From assembly GCF_026151205.1 (NCBI RefSeq), contig NC_087083.1:4320460-4384459 (forward strand): a stretch of DNA of 64,000 bases, in the 5' to 3' direction. A program made the position numbers and the translations under genes. The notes under the pieces are model-generated. The model ran no database searches, was not told the origin of the DNA, and was given only the letters and a program-made list of their open reading frames with translations. This DNA is from Bolinopsis microptera (taxonomy: Eukaryota > Ctenophora > Tentaculata > Lobata > Bolinopsidae). Positions 40,605 through 52,000 of this stretch are shown piece after piece. The stretch's first letter is position 1. Every line of letters starts with the position of its first letter.

Positions 40605-41219
40605 GCAGTTTATAGTCGGACTGTAAGCACTTTCTTGTTGTGTCCACACAGGAAAATAGATTGATACTCGGTAGTTTCCGGCAGTGAGATAAGTATGGTA
40701 ATATGTTTTTAAGGTTTAAATACATCCTTGGCACCTGGCGTATATACTATATATTATATAGGGGCTATTATATACCTCGGGTCTATTAGTTCAGATCCTG
40801 ACTGTTTGGGTCATTGGAGAACAGTCTCTAGTAAGTTACCTAGTTGCAATGCCACACACCTTGTTCGGGACACACGCACAGATTCTCTGCTTCCCCTTTA
40901 ATCACGTAATCGTTCATAAAACAATGGGTAAAAGGTTAAAGAGGGGCTACAAGGATTTGGAGTGAAATAGTACAATAGCGATTAGGCAAATCTTGTGAGC
41001 AAGGCTCTCCCATTCCACACTCCTACTATCTTCCCTGGCTCACTTAATGTACCAGTTCGTTTGCTTTTGTTCATCAGAGAGAAATCCAAATGCCACTCGT
41101 AGGTCGAAATATCTTCAGTCAAAGAATCAAGCACCGGCCATTGAGGAAGGTTTCAGCTGTCATTAAATCTGTGGTCACTATATAAAACTTGCAATATTAA
41201 TTATTTTGTTGAAATTTGG
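40605..41219. other. No gene seen
   Basis: AT-rich spacer between the TTAA element and the Penelope-like relic. Confidence 0.4.
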
Positions 41220-42413
41220 CAGCCTAGAGATTCGTGTTCTTGGGAGAATTTGAGGTCTTCGGTGAGGAAGTTGAGGAAGGTGAGGAAGGATTCTGCGTGT
41301 TGTCTGTCTCTGAAGGATCCGAGGCCTTCGTCAACGAAGTGGGAGTAGATAAAATTAGGGGGTCAGGACTCAGGACACGAGGAGAGGGCTAAGGACTCTA
41401 TCTCGGCAAGACGTATTTCAACGATAAAGGGAAACCCATGGTGCCACCTTCGTATTGGGAGCCATTAAATTGGAGGTAGGAGTTGCATCGAGGCAAAAGT
41501 TGATGAAAGATCTTATGGTGGTGGTGAGGTTAGAGGAAAGGAGAGTAGGATTCTGTTCGTAAGACTAGATGATTGTTTTAAGGGCCAGGCGCATGTCAAG
41601 GTCGAGGTGTAGAGGGATTTGACATCTAGGGAGGTGTGATATGAGTAAGGGGGATTAAGAAATGAGTCGAGACGGTGTTTGAAGTCTGAGGAGTCTTTGA
41701 GGCATAGGGGTTTGAGGAATGTAGCAAGGACTTTGTGGAGCGCTTGTAGGGGATCGCGAATGTTGTAAAAGCTATCTACGGGACGGATAGGTGCGCCAGG
41801 TTTTTGGATCTTAGGTTGTCCGTAGAGTTGAGGCCATCTATAGGGTGGAGGTTCCGCATCTTTTTGAGGTTGTCTATCGTGATCTTCTTGTCCTTGTGGA
41901 GTTTCTCGAGGATTTTATAAGTTTATACAGTTTGGAGGTGACAGATTGTGTGGAGTATTTGTTCAAAAGGATGTAACTACCTGAGGTCAAGTGATAATTA
42001 ACTTTATTTATGTTTTTTTCGTGGGTTAACACCTCAGTGGAGTTTCCCTTATCAGCAGGAAGAAATTTCAATTCAGATTTCTTAGATTTTAATGATTTGA
42101 GAGCTGTACGTTGTTAGGGAGTCAATTTGTCATGGGTCATGTCACGTCGTTTGTAAAATTTGGATAGCACAGAGGTAACCTGATAGGTGGCGGGAGCTTC
42201 CGTCCCTTCACCAAGCTGTTTGGTGACATTTTGAATAAGGGGAGTTAGTTCAAGGGTGGGATCTGATGTGGGTGTCAGGACGATTTTCAGGCCAAAAGAG
42301 ACCCAGCAAACCCTACCGACTGGTGTATATCTCCAGGTTCTAATAAATAGAACCTTCCGGTTTTCAACAAAATTTCCGTCTCGTAAATTTAAAGTTAGCT
42401 CCCCAGGAGCCAA
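41220..42413 (-). pseudogene. Penelope-like element reverse transcriptase relic
   Basis: Read from 42413 downwards. VSFGLKIVLTPTSDPTLE matches the N-terminal block of Penelope-like RTs. After a stop near 42113 comes LKFLPADKGNSTEVLTHEKN (the PADKG block), then in other frames LYGQPKIQKPGAPIRPVDSF, DPLQALHKVLATFLKPLC, SYHTSLDVKSLYT, and near 41335 FVDEGLGSFRDRQHAESFLT, a decayed YVDD region. Several frameshifts and stops show an old copy. No GIY-YIG endonuclease was identified. Confidence 0.75.
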
Positions 42414-42685
42414 ATTTAGGACAACTTAGATTCTGAATTAAACCGAAAAGTTTGATTTTGGGCTAAATAAAAGATCACAGCTTCTAAACTTTGCAAAGTA
42501 ATGTCGTTGTCATGACTACTAGGCTAAATGCAGCGTGCGAAAGGTAAACTTGACGTGACGCGCGACAACAAACGTGCTGTTGAAAATCTATCACCTCTAG
42601 CGAGCCCAGCAGGCGGTAAGGTTTTCTGGGGAGTATACATGAGTAGTGAGTACGTCGCTTTCTTCGGTGGAAAAAGTCTGTTTTT

Positions 42686-42749
42686 GGTGTTAAGGGGGGA
42701 GGGGGGGGGGGCCAATGGGTATTTTTTTGTGAAACTTGATTTCGAGACC
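42686..42749 (+). repeat. G-run repeat, inverted partner at 58152-58214
   Basis: aaggggggaggggggggggg followed by ccaatgggtatttttttgtg and aaacttgatttcgaga. The reverse complement, with a C run, is upstream of the full receptor gene. Confidence 0.85.
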
Positions 42750-42761
42750 AACACTGCTGCT

Positions 42762-42948
42762 GTCAGTGAGCAGCAGTGAGCAGCAGTGAGCAGCAGTGAG
42801 CAGCAGTGAGCAGCAGTGAGCAGCAGTGAGCAGCAGTGAGCAGCAGTTAGTAGCAGTGAGCAGCAGTGAGCAGTAGTGAGCAGCAGTGAGCAGCAGTGAG
42901 CAGCAGTGAGCAGCAGTTAGTAGCAGTGAGCAGCAGTGAGCAGCAGTT
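42762..42948. repeat. 10-bp minisatellite cagcagtgag
   Basis: About 18 copies, with two cagcagttagtag variants placed about 60 bp apart. Confidence 0.95.
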
Positions 42949-43026
42949 TCTTTGCACTTAGCCCCTCCTGTGACCTGTACGTGTGCTACGAACTGAACAA
43001 GACTATTTCCTCCTAAATGTTCCTCC

Positions 43027-43350
43027 TGTCTCAAATTATAGTAAAACTGAGAGAGGCTTTAGTAACTGTGGAGTGTGGACCCTCCGTATGGAATCAGCTT
43101 CCTTATCAATTGAGAACATTGACCGATATTGTCTTGTTTAAAAAGAGACTAAAGACTCATCTGTTTCAAAAAGTGTTCATATAAGTATCATATAATATCT
43201 TTCTCATACAAACCATACTTCATAAAATGCTAAGTTCTTATGTACATGTTCTTGAGTTGCTTTAGATGGCTTGAACTGAATCTTTGGCTTTTGAGTTCTT
43301 TTTGGCTATAAAGCGATGTATAAATTTCTAGTTATTATTATTATTATTAA
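43027..43350 (+). pseudogene. LINE 3' tail (L2/CR1-like)
   Basis: The end of an ORF2: ECGPSVWNQLPYQLRTLTDI and LFKKRLKTHLFQKVF, followed by a stop, a short 3' UTR with aaagcgatgtataaatttct and a (TTA)n tail at 43331-43350. The motif GPSVWNxLP...FKxxLKTHLF is the usual terminus of L2/CR1-type proteins. It is strongly 5'-truncated. Confidence 0.8.
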
Positions 43351-43677
43351 ATTGAAACTAAAAAAGAAAAAGCCATGTCAAAAATTCGAATAATTTAATT
43401 GGTTAACCTCATAATTCGAAAAACGAGTCAAATAAAAAAATCGCTGCACCAGATATCTAAATAGTTGTCCAAGGAACCACTGTACCAAATCTCAATATCA
43501 GGGGGTGGCTGGGTTTCTCAACTAAGGAATTGAAAGCAACAAAAGTGTGTTTTGAGATAGATCGCAATAATGTTTTTGTAGTTTTTTATGTGTTGAAAAA
43601 CAGAGCTGATCCCTTATCTCTGTTTAATCGGCAATTTTAACTGCCACTGCACAGTGCACAAGTACAATTAATACACA

Positions 43678-43884
43678 ATGGAAAAGTCTGCTGATAACTC
43701 TGCAAAGAATCTGCTCATCAACGGTGTATGTAAAGCTTGTTCGAATGATGAGGTAGTCAAAAGTACCGATATTGTACAATGTTTTTGGTGTAGGGACAGT
43801 TTTCATGCTATCAACTGTGATGATACGTGCAATGTCAGTCTCATACTCAATGAAACAAGAAATTCAATGGAACAAGAAATTTAA
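43678..43884 (+). CDS. Short ORF with PHD/zinc-ribbon-like N-terminus
   Basis: 68 codons from ATG 43678. The pattern CKAC ... IVQCFWC ... FHAINC (C2-C2-H-C) resembles the first half of a PHD finger. Such fingers are common at the start of transposable-element ORF1 proteins, so this may be a fragment of one. No continuation was found after the stop. Confidence 0.35.
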   Translation: MEKSADNSAKNLLINGVCKACSNDEVVKSTDIVQCFWCRDSFHAINCDDTCNVSLILNETRNSMEQEI

Positions 43885-44455
43885 TTTTAGCACATTTTTA
43901 CAGAATAAAAAGATGTAAAACAATTCATAAAATATAATGCCTATTTGGTGTATGACTTTTTGTCCTTGACTGCTAGTTTGGTTTTGGAAGGACAGGTAAC
44001 TAACGGGGCAAGGAATACGCGTGCCTGTAAGCTTTTGCACACACCGAAACGCTAGTTCAGTTAAGTTTTTAGAGACGAGGCTCATATTAGGACCAGAAGA
44101 AAAATTGTTAGCAGACATTAGGGGTTCTGTTTATAGTTGTTACTATAGGTTGCAGTCTTGTTGTGACAAAAAGTCTACACTCTACACTATATGCTTAAGT
44201 TTAAATTTTGAGTTATATAGTAGTTTGAGGATATAAAATGCAACTTTAAGATTGATATTGGAGAGCTGGTGAAAAATTATGGTGTTTGTATCAATGGTTA
44301 TAATAAGCTGTAAATATCTTAAACTATACAGTGCTAATTAAAAATGTCTTTATACTTCATTCTAAAATTAAATTTTAAAAATTCAGAAATATACATTCAT
44401 TTTATTAAATCTTTACTCACAGGAAAAGACTTGGAAAACAGTAGCCTGGGGTAAT

Positions 44456-45297
44456 TTAAGGGGAGAAACACCAAAAACGTTTTTGCTCCGAACATCGATT
44501 TTATTTTATATTATGGTTAAATAGACAAAAAGAATAAGATTGCACACCTTCAAAATTTTCTAAAAATATTCCCTCATCGAGAAAAAAAATATTTTTCTTT
44601 TTCGAAAATTTTTAAAATTTGGAGAAGTCTGTCACTGTAATACCGATAGTTCGGCCATTTTAAAAGTTTTTTTGACTGATTTTTTTACTGAACATTACTG
44701 TAAAAATTATTTCAAAAAAACTGATACTTTTTGAGTTATAGGCATTTTAAGCCTTAAATCTGCCATGTTTGGCCCTTTTTTACGATGAATTTTACTAAGT
44801 CGTTTGAGGCCACATTTCATACCTTAAAACTCAAAACTGAGAGAAATCCTGTTCCAAAAAGTTTGATATGATCATCAACTACACTCACAAGAATTTTTAA
44901 AGCGATATCTGATGACCTGGGCGAGTGGTAAAATGTACAACTTTGATGGTAGGCAAAAATCCCAATTTTACTTTTTTCACCTTGTTCGGTCTGTAACTTG
45001 GTCATTTATTGTTCAATTATATAATCCTTTAAAGGGCTTCTTGTACGGAGTGTAAGTAATGTTCAGTCAAAAAATCAGTCAAAAAACTTTGAAAATGGCC
45101 GAAATATCGGTATTACAGTGACAGACTTCTCCAAATTTTAAAAATTTTCGAAAAAGAAAAATATTTTTTTTCTCGATGAGGGAATATTTTTAGAAAATTT
45201 TGAAGGTGTGCAATCTTACTCTTTTTGTCTATTTAACCATAATATAAAATAAAATCGATGTTCGGAGCAAAAACGTTGTTGGTGTATCTCCCCTTAA
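44456..45297. mobile_element. 842-bp foldback MITE with about 240-bp inverted repeats and TTAA ends
   Basis: The left arm from ttaaggggagaaacacc to about 44695 is the near-perfect reverse complement of 45055-45297. The central part (about 44700-45050) is unique and without a gene. TTAA borders both ends. Confidence 0.92.
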
Positions 45298-46039
45298 TTG
45301 AGATATGTGTGACCAGCCGCAGCCAGTTATAATGTTTGGAAAATAACATTTGCGCAGTCAAAATCTTTTATGGTCCAATCAAGCAGGGCATGCTTATGTT
45401 GATTAGCTAATAGCGCACGTTTTAGCTTACCTCGCAAGCACATTACACTAGTAGTAAAGTCAGTCATTCTGGTTAAAATGTTAAAAATTTTGGTTGATCT
45501 AGTGTTGTGGTTGTCAGGTGGGTCTGCCTGATAGATTAGAAGGCAGGGTTTCCTTGACGAACATGTGTAACCCTCATGTAGGGATATTGGAGCACGGAAT
45601 TTCATTATCTTGTAGAGCTCGAGCCTCGAGTCGAGGTAACTGTAGTATGTATAGAGATTTTGTATAGCTAGAATATTATTATGCTTGAATATTGGTTTGG
45701 TGTGCTCTTTTATGATAAATTTTTGGTCAAGTTTCTGGTGTCCTATAGGCCTAGTACGTAGCCTATCACCAAATAGTACTCTGAGACAGTACTTCTGAGC
45801 AGTAAATAATGAGCTTATACGACGTATAAGCTCATTATTTACTGCTCAGAAGTACTGTAGGGACTCAGGGCGGGAGATGAATAATTGAAATTTCAACAGC
45901 ATCTTGTTCCCTTCACTGTGCTGATTCCGGGAAGCATTCTGTTTACGCTCTCATTATTCTGTAGAATGAGATATCGTTCATTTAAAATTGGGTAATTATA
46001 GAATTGCAGCCCAATTAAGAGCTGATCAATTGCAGCTAC
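45298..46039. other. Spacer with a palindrome
   Basis: No gene apart from the hairpin at 45786-45858. Confidence 0.4.
45786..45858. repeat. Perfect palindrome, 36-bp arms, 1-nt centre
   Basis: acagtacttctgagcagtaa... (45786-45821) is exactly complemented by 45823-45858. Confidence 0.93.
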
Positions 46040-46212
46040 TTGTGCCATATAAGGGATAACTGAGGTCACGTGACAGTCGGTCCTATCACGTGACCGCTAA
46101 TCCTATCACGTGACCTTGATTCGTTAATACTCGGGCACGTGATCACATTCTACTCGTAACGTGTCGTTACGACTCACCAGAGCTCCAGCTACTTGATCAG
46201 GCCTTAATCCTT
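46040..46212 (+). repeat. CACGTG-rich dispersed repeat, inverted partner at 57908-58076
   Basis: Contains four cacgtga/tcacgtg boxes, such as cctatcacgtgaccgctaat. The partner lies just upstream of the full receptor gene in the opposite orientation. Confidence 0.87.
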
Positions 46213-46220
46213 ATATGGAA

Positions 46221-47003
46221 CAGGCTTGTCCGCCGCCGCCGAACGCCGCCGCCGGGTGATTTTGCCACGCCGAACGCCGCCGATACACCCCGGCGTACAT
46301 CGGCGTACGGCGTGCATTTTCTGACTTCAAAATAATTCTGTCTTCATTTGAAGATATCAGTGTTACTGCAATAGCGATTAGCGGCTAGGGGCAACACACA
46401 CATGATACACGCCTTTAGCTAACTTAACAATATTGATTATCAGAAGAACTGAGCAGATACCTACTCATAAGTTTGACTGAAGAAGAAATTTTACAATTCG
46501 AACTTTTAAGATTTTGGGATGATAGGCAAAAAACTTTCCCAATACTCTCAAACATAGTAAGAATAGTACATTGTATACGGTACCTGCCAGTAGTGCGGAA
46601 ATTTAAAGAACCTGATCGGCTGCAGGTTTAATTCTTTCTAGTCAGCGATCTAGGTTGTTCTAAAAACTATGATTTTGTTTCCAACAAAAAAGATTGAGAG
46701 ATCCATTGATTTGAGCAATAATTTATGTATTTTACCTTAAATAAAATAATTGTATCAATTTGTCTCAACTTTTATTTGATAGCAGATAATATATATATAT
46801 ATAATACCATAACAATATACCAACATCATTTGTTGAAGTTTAGTCTAAATCACCCAAATTAAGTACATGATCATATTCATATTTCATAGACCTCAATTTA
46901 GTTGGCCTTGATTTTACGGCTCACGCCGGCGTACGCCGCCGCCGCCGGTGTTATTTTAGTGAAACGCCGCCGCCGATCCATTTAGCCACGGCGGACAAGC
47001 CTG
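46221..47003. mobile_element. hAT-like MITE, 783 bp, 8-bp target duplication
   Basis: Terminal inverted repeats caggcttgtccgccg (46221) and cggcggacaagcctg (to 47003), with GC-rich subterminal gccgccg runs, are flanked by the 8-bp direct repeat atatggaa (46213-46220 and 47004-47011). CAGG-type ends and an 8-bp duplication are hAT hallmarks. The AT-rich interior has no transposase. Confidence 0.9.
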
Positions 47004-47315
47004 ATATGGAATAATATAGTGTATCATGTGTGATTGGACCCAATTAAAGGAGCTGACTCTGAGCGCTCAATTATGACAGCATCTGGTACCACTTTCTAAA
47101 ACCCAGCAGACAGCTGGCCCAGAGAATCGAAAATAGAAGGATTTTTTATTGATGAAGCGAAAACCTTACAATCCTATGTTTTGGAGGACGCTGAACAAAA
47201 TTAAACTGGTTATAATTATCATTCTCTCGGGTAAATTGCTTTAAAACGTAATTAAAATTTAAATGATGCTCTCAATTGTAATACGATAAGCTGAGCGGCT
47301 TAACGGCTGGCATTC

Positions 47316-47396
47316 CTGGGCCGCGCTCATCCCAGCTTGTCATTCCGCCGCAGCTTTAATGTTTGTGAATATTACAGCCTGGGGTCCCCAGGTAAC
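47316..47396 (-). repeat. Dispersed repeat, inverted partner at 4125-4200
   Basis: Read on the minus strand it gives ttacctggggaccccaggct and gcggaatgac, as at 4125. Confidence 0.7.
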
Positions 47397-48249
47397 GGCT
47401 GCCACCGCTATCTCTGCCTATATATCCCCGTTATTGTAAATAACGAAGCCTGTGGTCCGCACCTCAGGTATTGAACGGGCTTGAATTGAACAAGTCGTGT
47501 TATTACAACAAAAAATCTCATAGTATCGGGGTAAATTGCTTCAAAATACACTTGAATTTCATCAATTTGATTAAGTTGTTTTAAGTTGAATAGCTGACGC
47601 ATTTACAGTGCTACATTTTCAATTATTCTACCACCACTTGGAATTAAAATCTATATAATAATATACATATTGCATTGGTAGATACTTATAATCAAGATCG
47701 CTAAGTTCAATATGTGAATGAAGTATGGCTTTTCTTCTTTGAAAACTTCTTGGCATTATATCTATAAAAGTACTTCGGGTTTGCTTTTACTTTTGCTGCA
47801 GCCTGCTCTTCGCGATGCTAAAAAAATGCTCAGTCAAAATACTATCTAAAGATTTAATGTCTGATACAGTAATTTAATCAACAAGCCAGACAAGCCAGAC
47901 ACGGAGTCCAGGGTCAAAATTATTGATGGTCAACAAATTTTACAATAATAGATAGCTTTGAACACATTATGACTTTTGAATTTGATTGGCTTTCCAGAAC
48001 AATACAAATGATTTCTGTATCTATTATTATCAGCATCTGTTATATAATCACGTTTAAATCTCACGGACAGGTTGGGCATGATCGTTCTTATTCCTTTTAG
48101 GAAATTTAACACCTTTTGTTCAAAATAACCTATGTAGTACCTAACCCTAACCCTAAACAAAGCCAACATTGTTCGTACTACAAGTATTGGCTTGCCCATG
48201 GTCACGTGATATCGATCCTTCATTCTGATTCGTTCCAGGGCGGCATGTC

Positions 48250-48257
48250 TATAAATA
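48250..48257 (+). promoter_or_regulatory. Possible TATA box
   Basis: tataaata in a short GC-containing context about 800 bp before the first LINE B ORF. Its link to that ORF is unproven. Confidence 0.25.
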
Positions 48258-49039
48258 CCCACACACAGACCAGTAAGTGACTTCTTAGTCTGGTCTTATA
48301 TTGTTACCCAGTAGTGAAAGTTATTTCTTCTGACCTCGTATTCCGTTCTTTTTCTCTCGTCTTTTTAAACCATAACAATTTTGATGAGGATCAAAGAATC
48401 AAAGAATTTTTGCCTGCCTGTTTTAATTTCAGCTGGTATTGTCTCGAAGCCCATAGTCATTTCTATAAAAAATGCCACCATTGCATTTCTGATAGGTCTA
48501 GATCTTGTAATTGTATCCAAGTACAACAGTCCTTGCAACTCACTTCGTACCCCAATATACCTTTAAAACAGGATCTACAGGATGAACCAAATAAAATGTG
48601 ACTTTTAATGAAAAAATTCATCACCCGCCACATTAGCAAAATCTTGCTGTCCACTTTTGTCCGCTAATGTTCGCCAATGTCCTGCCCTTTTTGGATCCCC
48701 CCTTATAATTCATTCAAGTGCATTTTAAAGCAATTTGACCTTGAGTATGATCATTATAACCAGTTTTATCGTGTTCGGCGTCCTCGGAAACATAGGGTTA
48801 CATGATTTTCGCTTCGATTTTCATTAACAAAAATCCTTCTATTTCAAAATCTCTGGCCCAGCTGCCTGCTGGGTTTCAGAAGGTGATACCAGATCGAGAT
48901 GCTGGCTGCTGCTGCTGGTGGCGTCATCAATGCTGCAATAATTGCGCAGCTCCTCTAATTGGATCCAATTACACGTCATACATACGTCTAGTATAATCGT
49001 TTTGCTTTGGTTTGATTTTTAATCGTCAAGCTTATCTAA

Positions 49040-52000
49040 TTGCAAGCCACGTCAACCCTAGTTACAACATTTGCCCTGATGGCCATGGTGGCCAGCCAGG
49101 GCCCAACTTTGACTCCCACTCCCAGTCTCGACAACAACATCAACCAAACGACTAATCCGAAACAAGTAATGCGAACTCCAATCAGTGAATGCTTATCGGA
49201 CCCCTTATCTCTATTTAGCTACAAATACAACGTAACAGTACATTTTGAAACCACGCTGCGTGATGAACATTTTACAGCGTGTTTCCACTTTCTGGACTTT
49301 GTGTGTTTTGCACTCCTTGTGTCAGCACCCATGTACTTGTTGGCGTACATCGTTTTCTTACTAGGACATTCTTCGCTCAAGTGGACACTTTCAGCTACCA
49401 AACGCATGTTTTTGAACTATCTATCGATACTAAGACAATCATACCACCTCAATAGTATCAACCAATGGTGTAACGAGAGATTTTGTTTTATGATGTTTGT
49501 GTTTTTAAAATTTCGTCCTCTTTTGTTAAGTCACCTGGTGCCGATCCTTGTAGATTACTCGCTATTTTATTTGGACGACATTTTCCTTAATCAGTATGAC
49601 ATGCTCCACGATCCAAACAACTCATACTTTCTTCACATCACGTGCCTAAACACCGATCTAGTTACCATTTATCGTCATCTTCTAACAACACTCCTAAAAT
49701 CATTTTTGAAGTGCCAGCTGGTAAAGCCTAGTGCACACCCGCGCCAACTTTGGATCGCGATATTCGATCACCGCCGTCAGGTCAAGTCAGATCAATACAG
49801 CATAACTAACAGTAACAACCGTTGCGCACGTGGCGAACAATCTGACCTTGACAGCTCAAGTGAGCTCCACGCTCGCGCAAAGCAGCTAAAAACCAATGTC
49901 TGTAAGCCTGTGTACAGTGCCAGCGTACCATCTCCGTTCGTCCTATCTCTTCCCCGTTCTTTTCCACGTTTTAGTATTCCCCTTCGGAAATCGTTTGCTA
50001 GCAGTAGCACAGTCTGCTTCCTGGTACCGGGTGGTAAATCTCGTGCTGATAGAGAGGGCTCTGGCGGCTCAACACCAATTAATAAAAATGACTCAAGGGA
50101 ATCCACGAGTCAGGACGTGAAAAACGGAAACGGAAGTGGAAACTCTATCTACAATGGAGGACAGGACTCCTCATCAAGCGGCCCCCAGGACAAAGGGGAC
50201 AGTGATGATGACGACGACAACCCTAACAAATCTGGTAGTGAATCTTTCAAAGATACCAGCTTCTCAACCGATCATGACAACAAGGATGAAGAATCTGAGG
50301 CATCAGATCCCGCAAGCAAAGAATCCGAAAGCTCCATTCCTTCTACGGAGACCCCAGAGGAAGAACTACCGTCTCTGAATCAAGATAAGAACAACTTTCT
50401 CACGAGTACCTTGAGTTGTCCCGGAAAGCTCAACTTTGGACCCGAAGAATCAGAAGAAGACCTACGCCGCAGACTAACACCAACAGATGATCATCTCAAC
50501 TTCTGTGATGAGATAACATCCGTCAGACGGCTGAATACGTTACCGATCATAACAGGGCTAAACGACCCTGTCATCAGAATGAGAAATCTCTCATCATCTC
50601 CAGGATACACCTCAGTCAGTCCAGGAGCTGACTCTGCCGAGCTTTGTCGTGACATATTCCACTGCAAATCTCTCTTCCCAACAGAGCCTGCGAATATCCT
50701 ATACTGGTCGACAGACAGTGAAGTATCCTTCAGGAAATATGGGATCCACCAACGGGAGTTTTGTCTGTTCAGCTCTCGTTACTACCCATGCAACTCATGG
50801 GACACATATGATGCCAAGGAGTTCAAGGAAGTACCTATCCTACTTCAGTGCATGAATCAAATCATCAGCGATCATCGCATCGACGGGAACCCCTCACTCA
50901 ACAGCTGTGTGGTCGAAAAGATCAGAATGAACGAACACACACCAGAATCAACGGTCTTCCCATCCGACCTTGATTCATACGCAGAGGACAACTCCGTAAT
51001 GGTAATCCTCTGCCTGGGTCAACAGAATGCGATCGATGTTATACCCAAGTCAAACTCCGGATCTTTGCATGGTAAGGTAGATGCAGGAAGGCTGTCTCCG
51101 GATCATGGGGGAGCGGTTTTCTTGTCCAAAGATGCACTCAAACGCTACCAAGTCCGGTCAGGAGTAGGACTCAGTAACTCTCTAAATAACGATGCAAGAC
51201 CATCTTACAGACTTATCTTCTTTCGCTCGAAAATAGATACTGACGGAACGTTGTTATGGGACAGTACCGATATTCCCAATGAGAGTATCAGATCATCAAG
51301 ATTCTGCAATACCCTAAGTTACAGAATGGGTCAAGTACATATATACCAACAAATATTGGATAAGCTTACCCCAGCTGACTTTACTTTGATACTGGATGCC
51401 ATGGATCAATCCACATCTAGTAGCGACTCCCTGAACGATATGAAAACAAGAACAGAAACTCTCTTAGCAGACCCTTACTCACCCCCCAGCTATGCCGCTG
51501 TAAGTGTAATAGTAACTAAGATGAAACTGAAAGACGTGAAAGAGGAGCTTACTGCATGTAACCAGGAAAATAATGGTGTTGTAGCCTTGTTAAGACAGAG
51601 ACTATGCAGATACTTAACTAGGGACTCAGACCAGTCATGCGACAAAAGTGGAGAGTTCTTATACTCCCCTGAACCGCCACTCTCTGAAACTGCCCCGGTT
51701 CCAAACAGCGTTGTATCTCCTACTGAGTTCTGTTTTACCAGCTCACTGCCCAACGCTAAGGATTTCCTGAGATCAAAACCGGATAAACACTCCTCTACAC
51801 AGCAAGCATCCAAAACTAAGAGGAAAAGACAACAAGCTGACACCAAGACTGATCTAAGCTTTCAAGGACTTGAAACTTACATTAAATCACTCGAATCAGC
51901 TACAGAAAATGAACTCACAAAGGAGCTCGGATTCCTCAAACTGAGCAGTGAAGGAAGCTCAAAAATCAGAAAAAAGAGGATCACTCAACATCTGAAGAAC

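Larger units (their letters stand above)
47012..49039. other. Spacer before LINE B
   Basis: No gene is recognised. It holds the dispersed repeat at 47316-47396, two telomere-like ccctaa units at about 48143-48155, and the possible TATA box at 48250. Confidence 0.4.

Noticed and set aside
42690-43034. 114-residue minus ORF rich in LLLTAAHCCS
   Set aside because: Translation of the 10-bp minisatellite.
48143-48155. Telomeric (ccctaa) repeat
   Set aside because: Only two units; chance or a trivial remnant.
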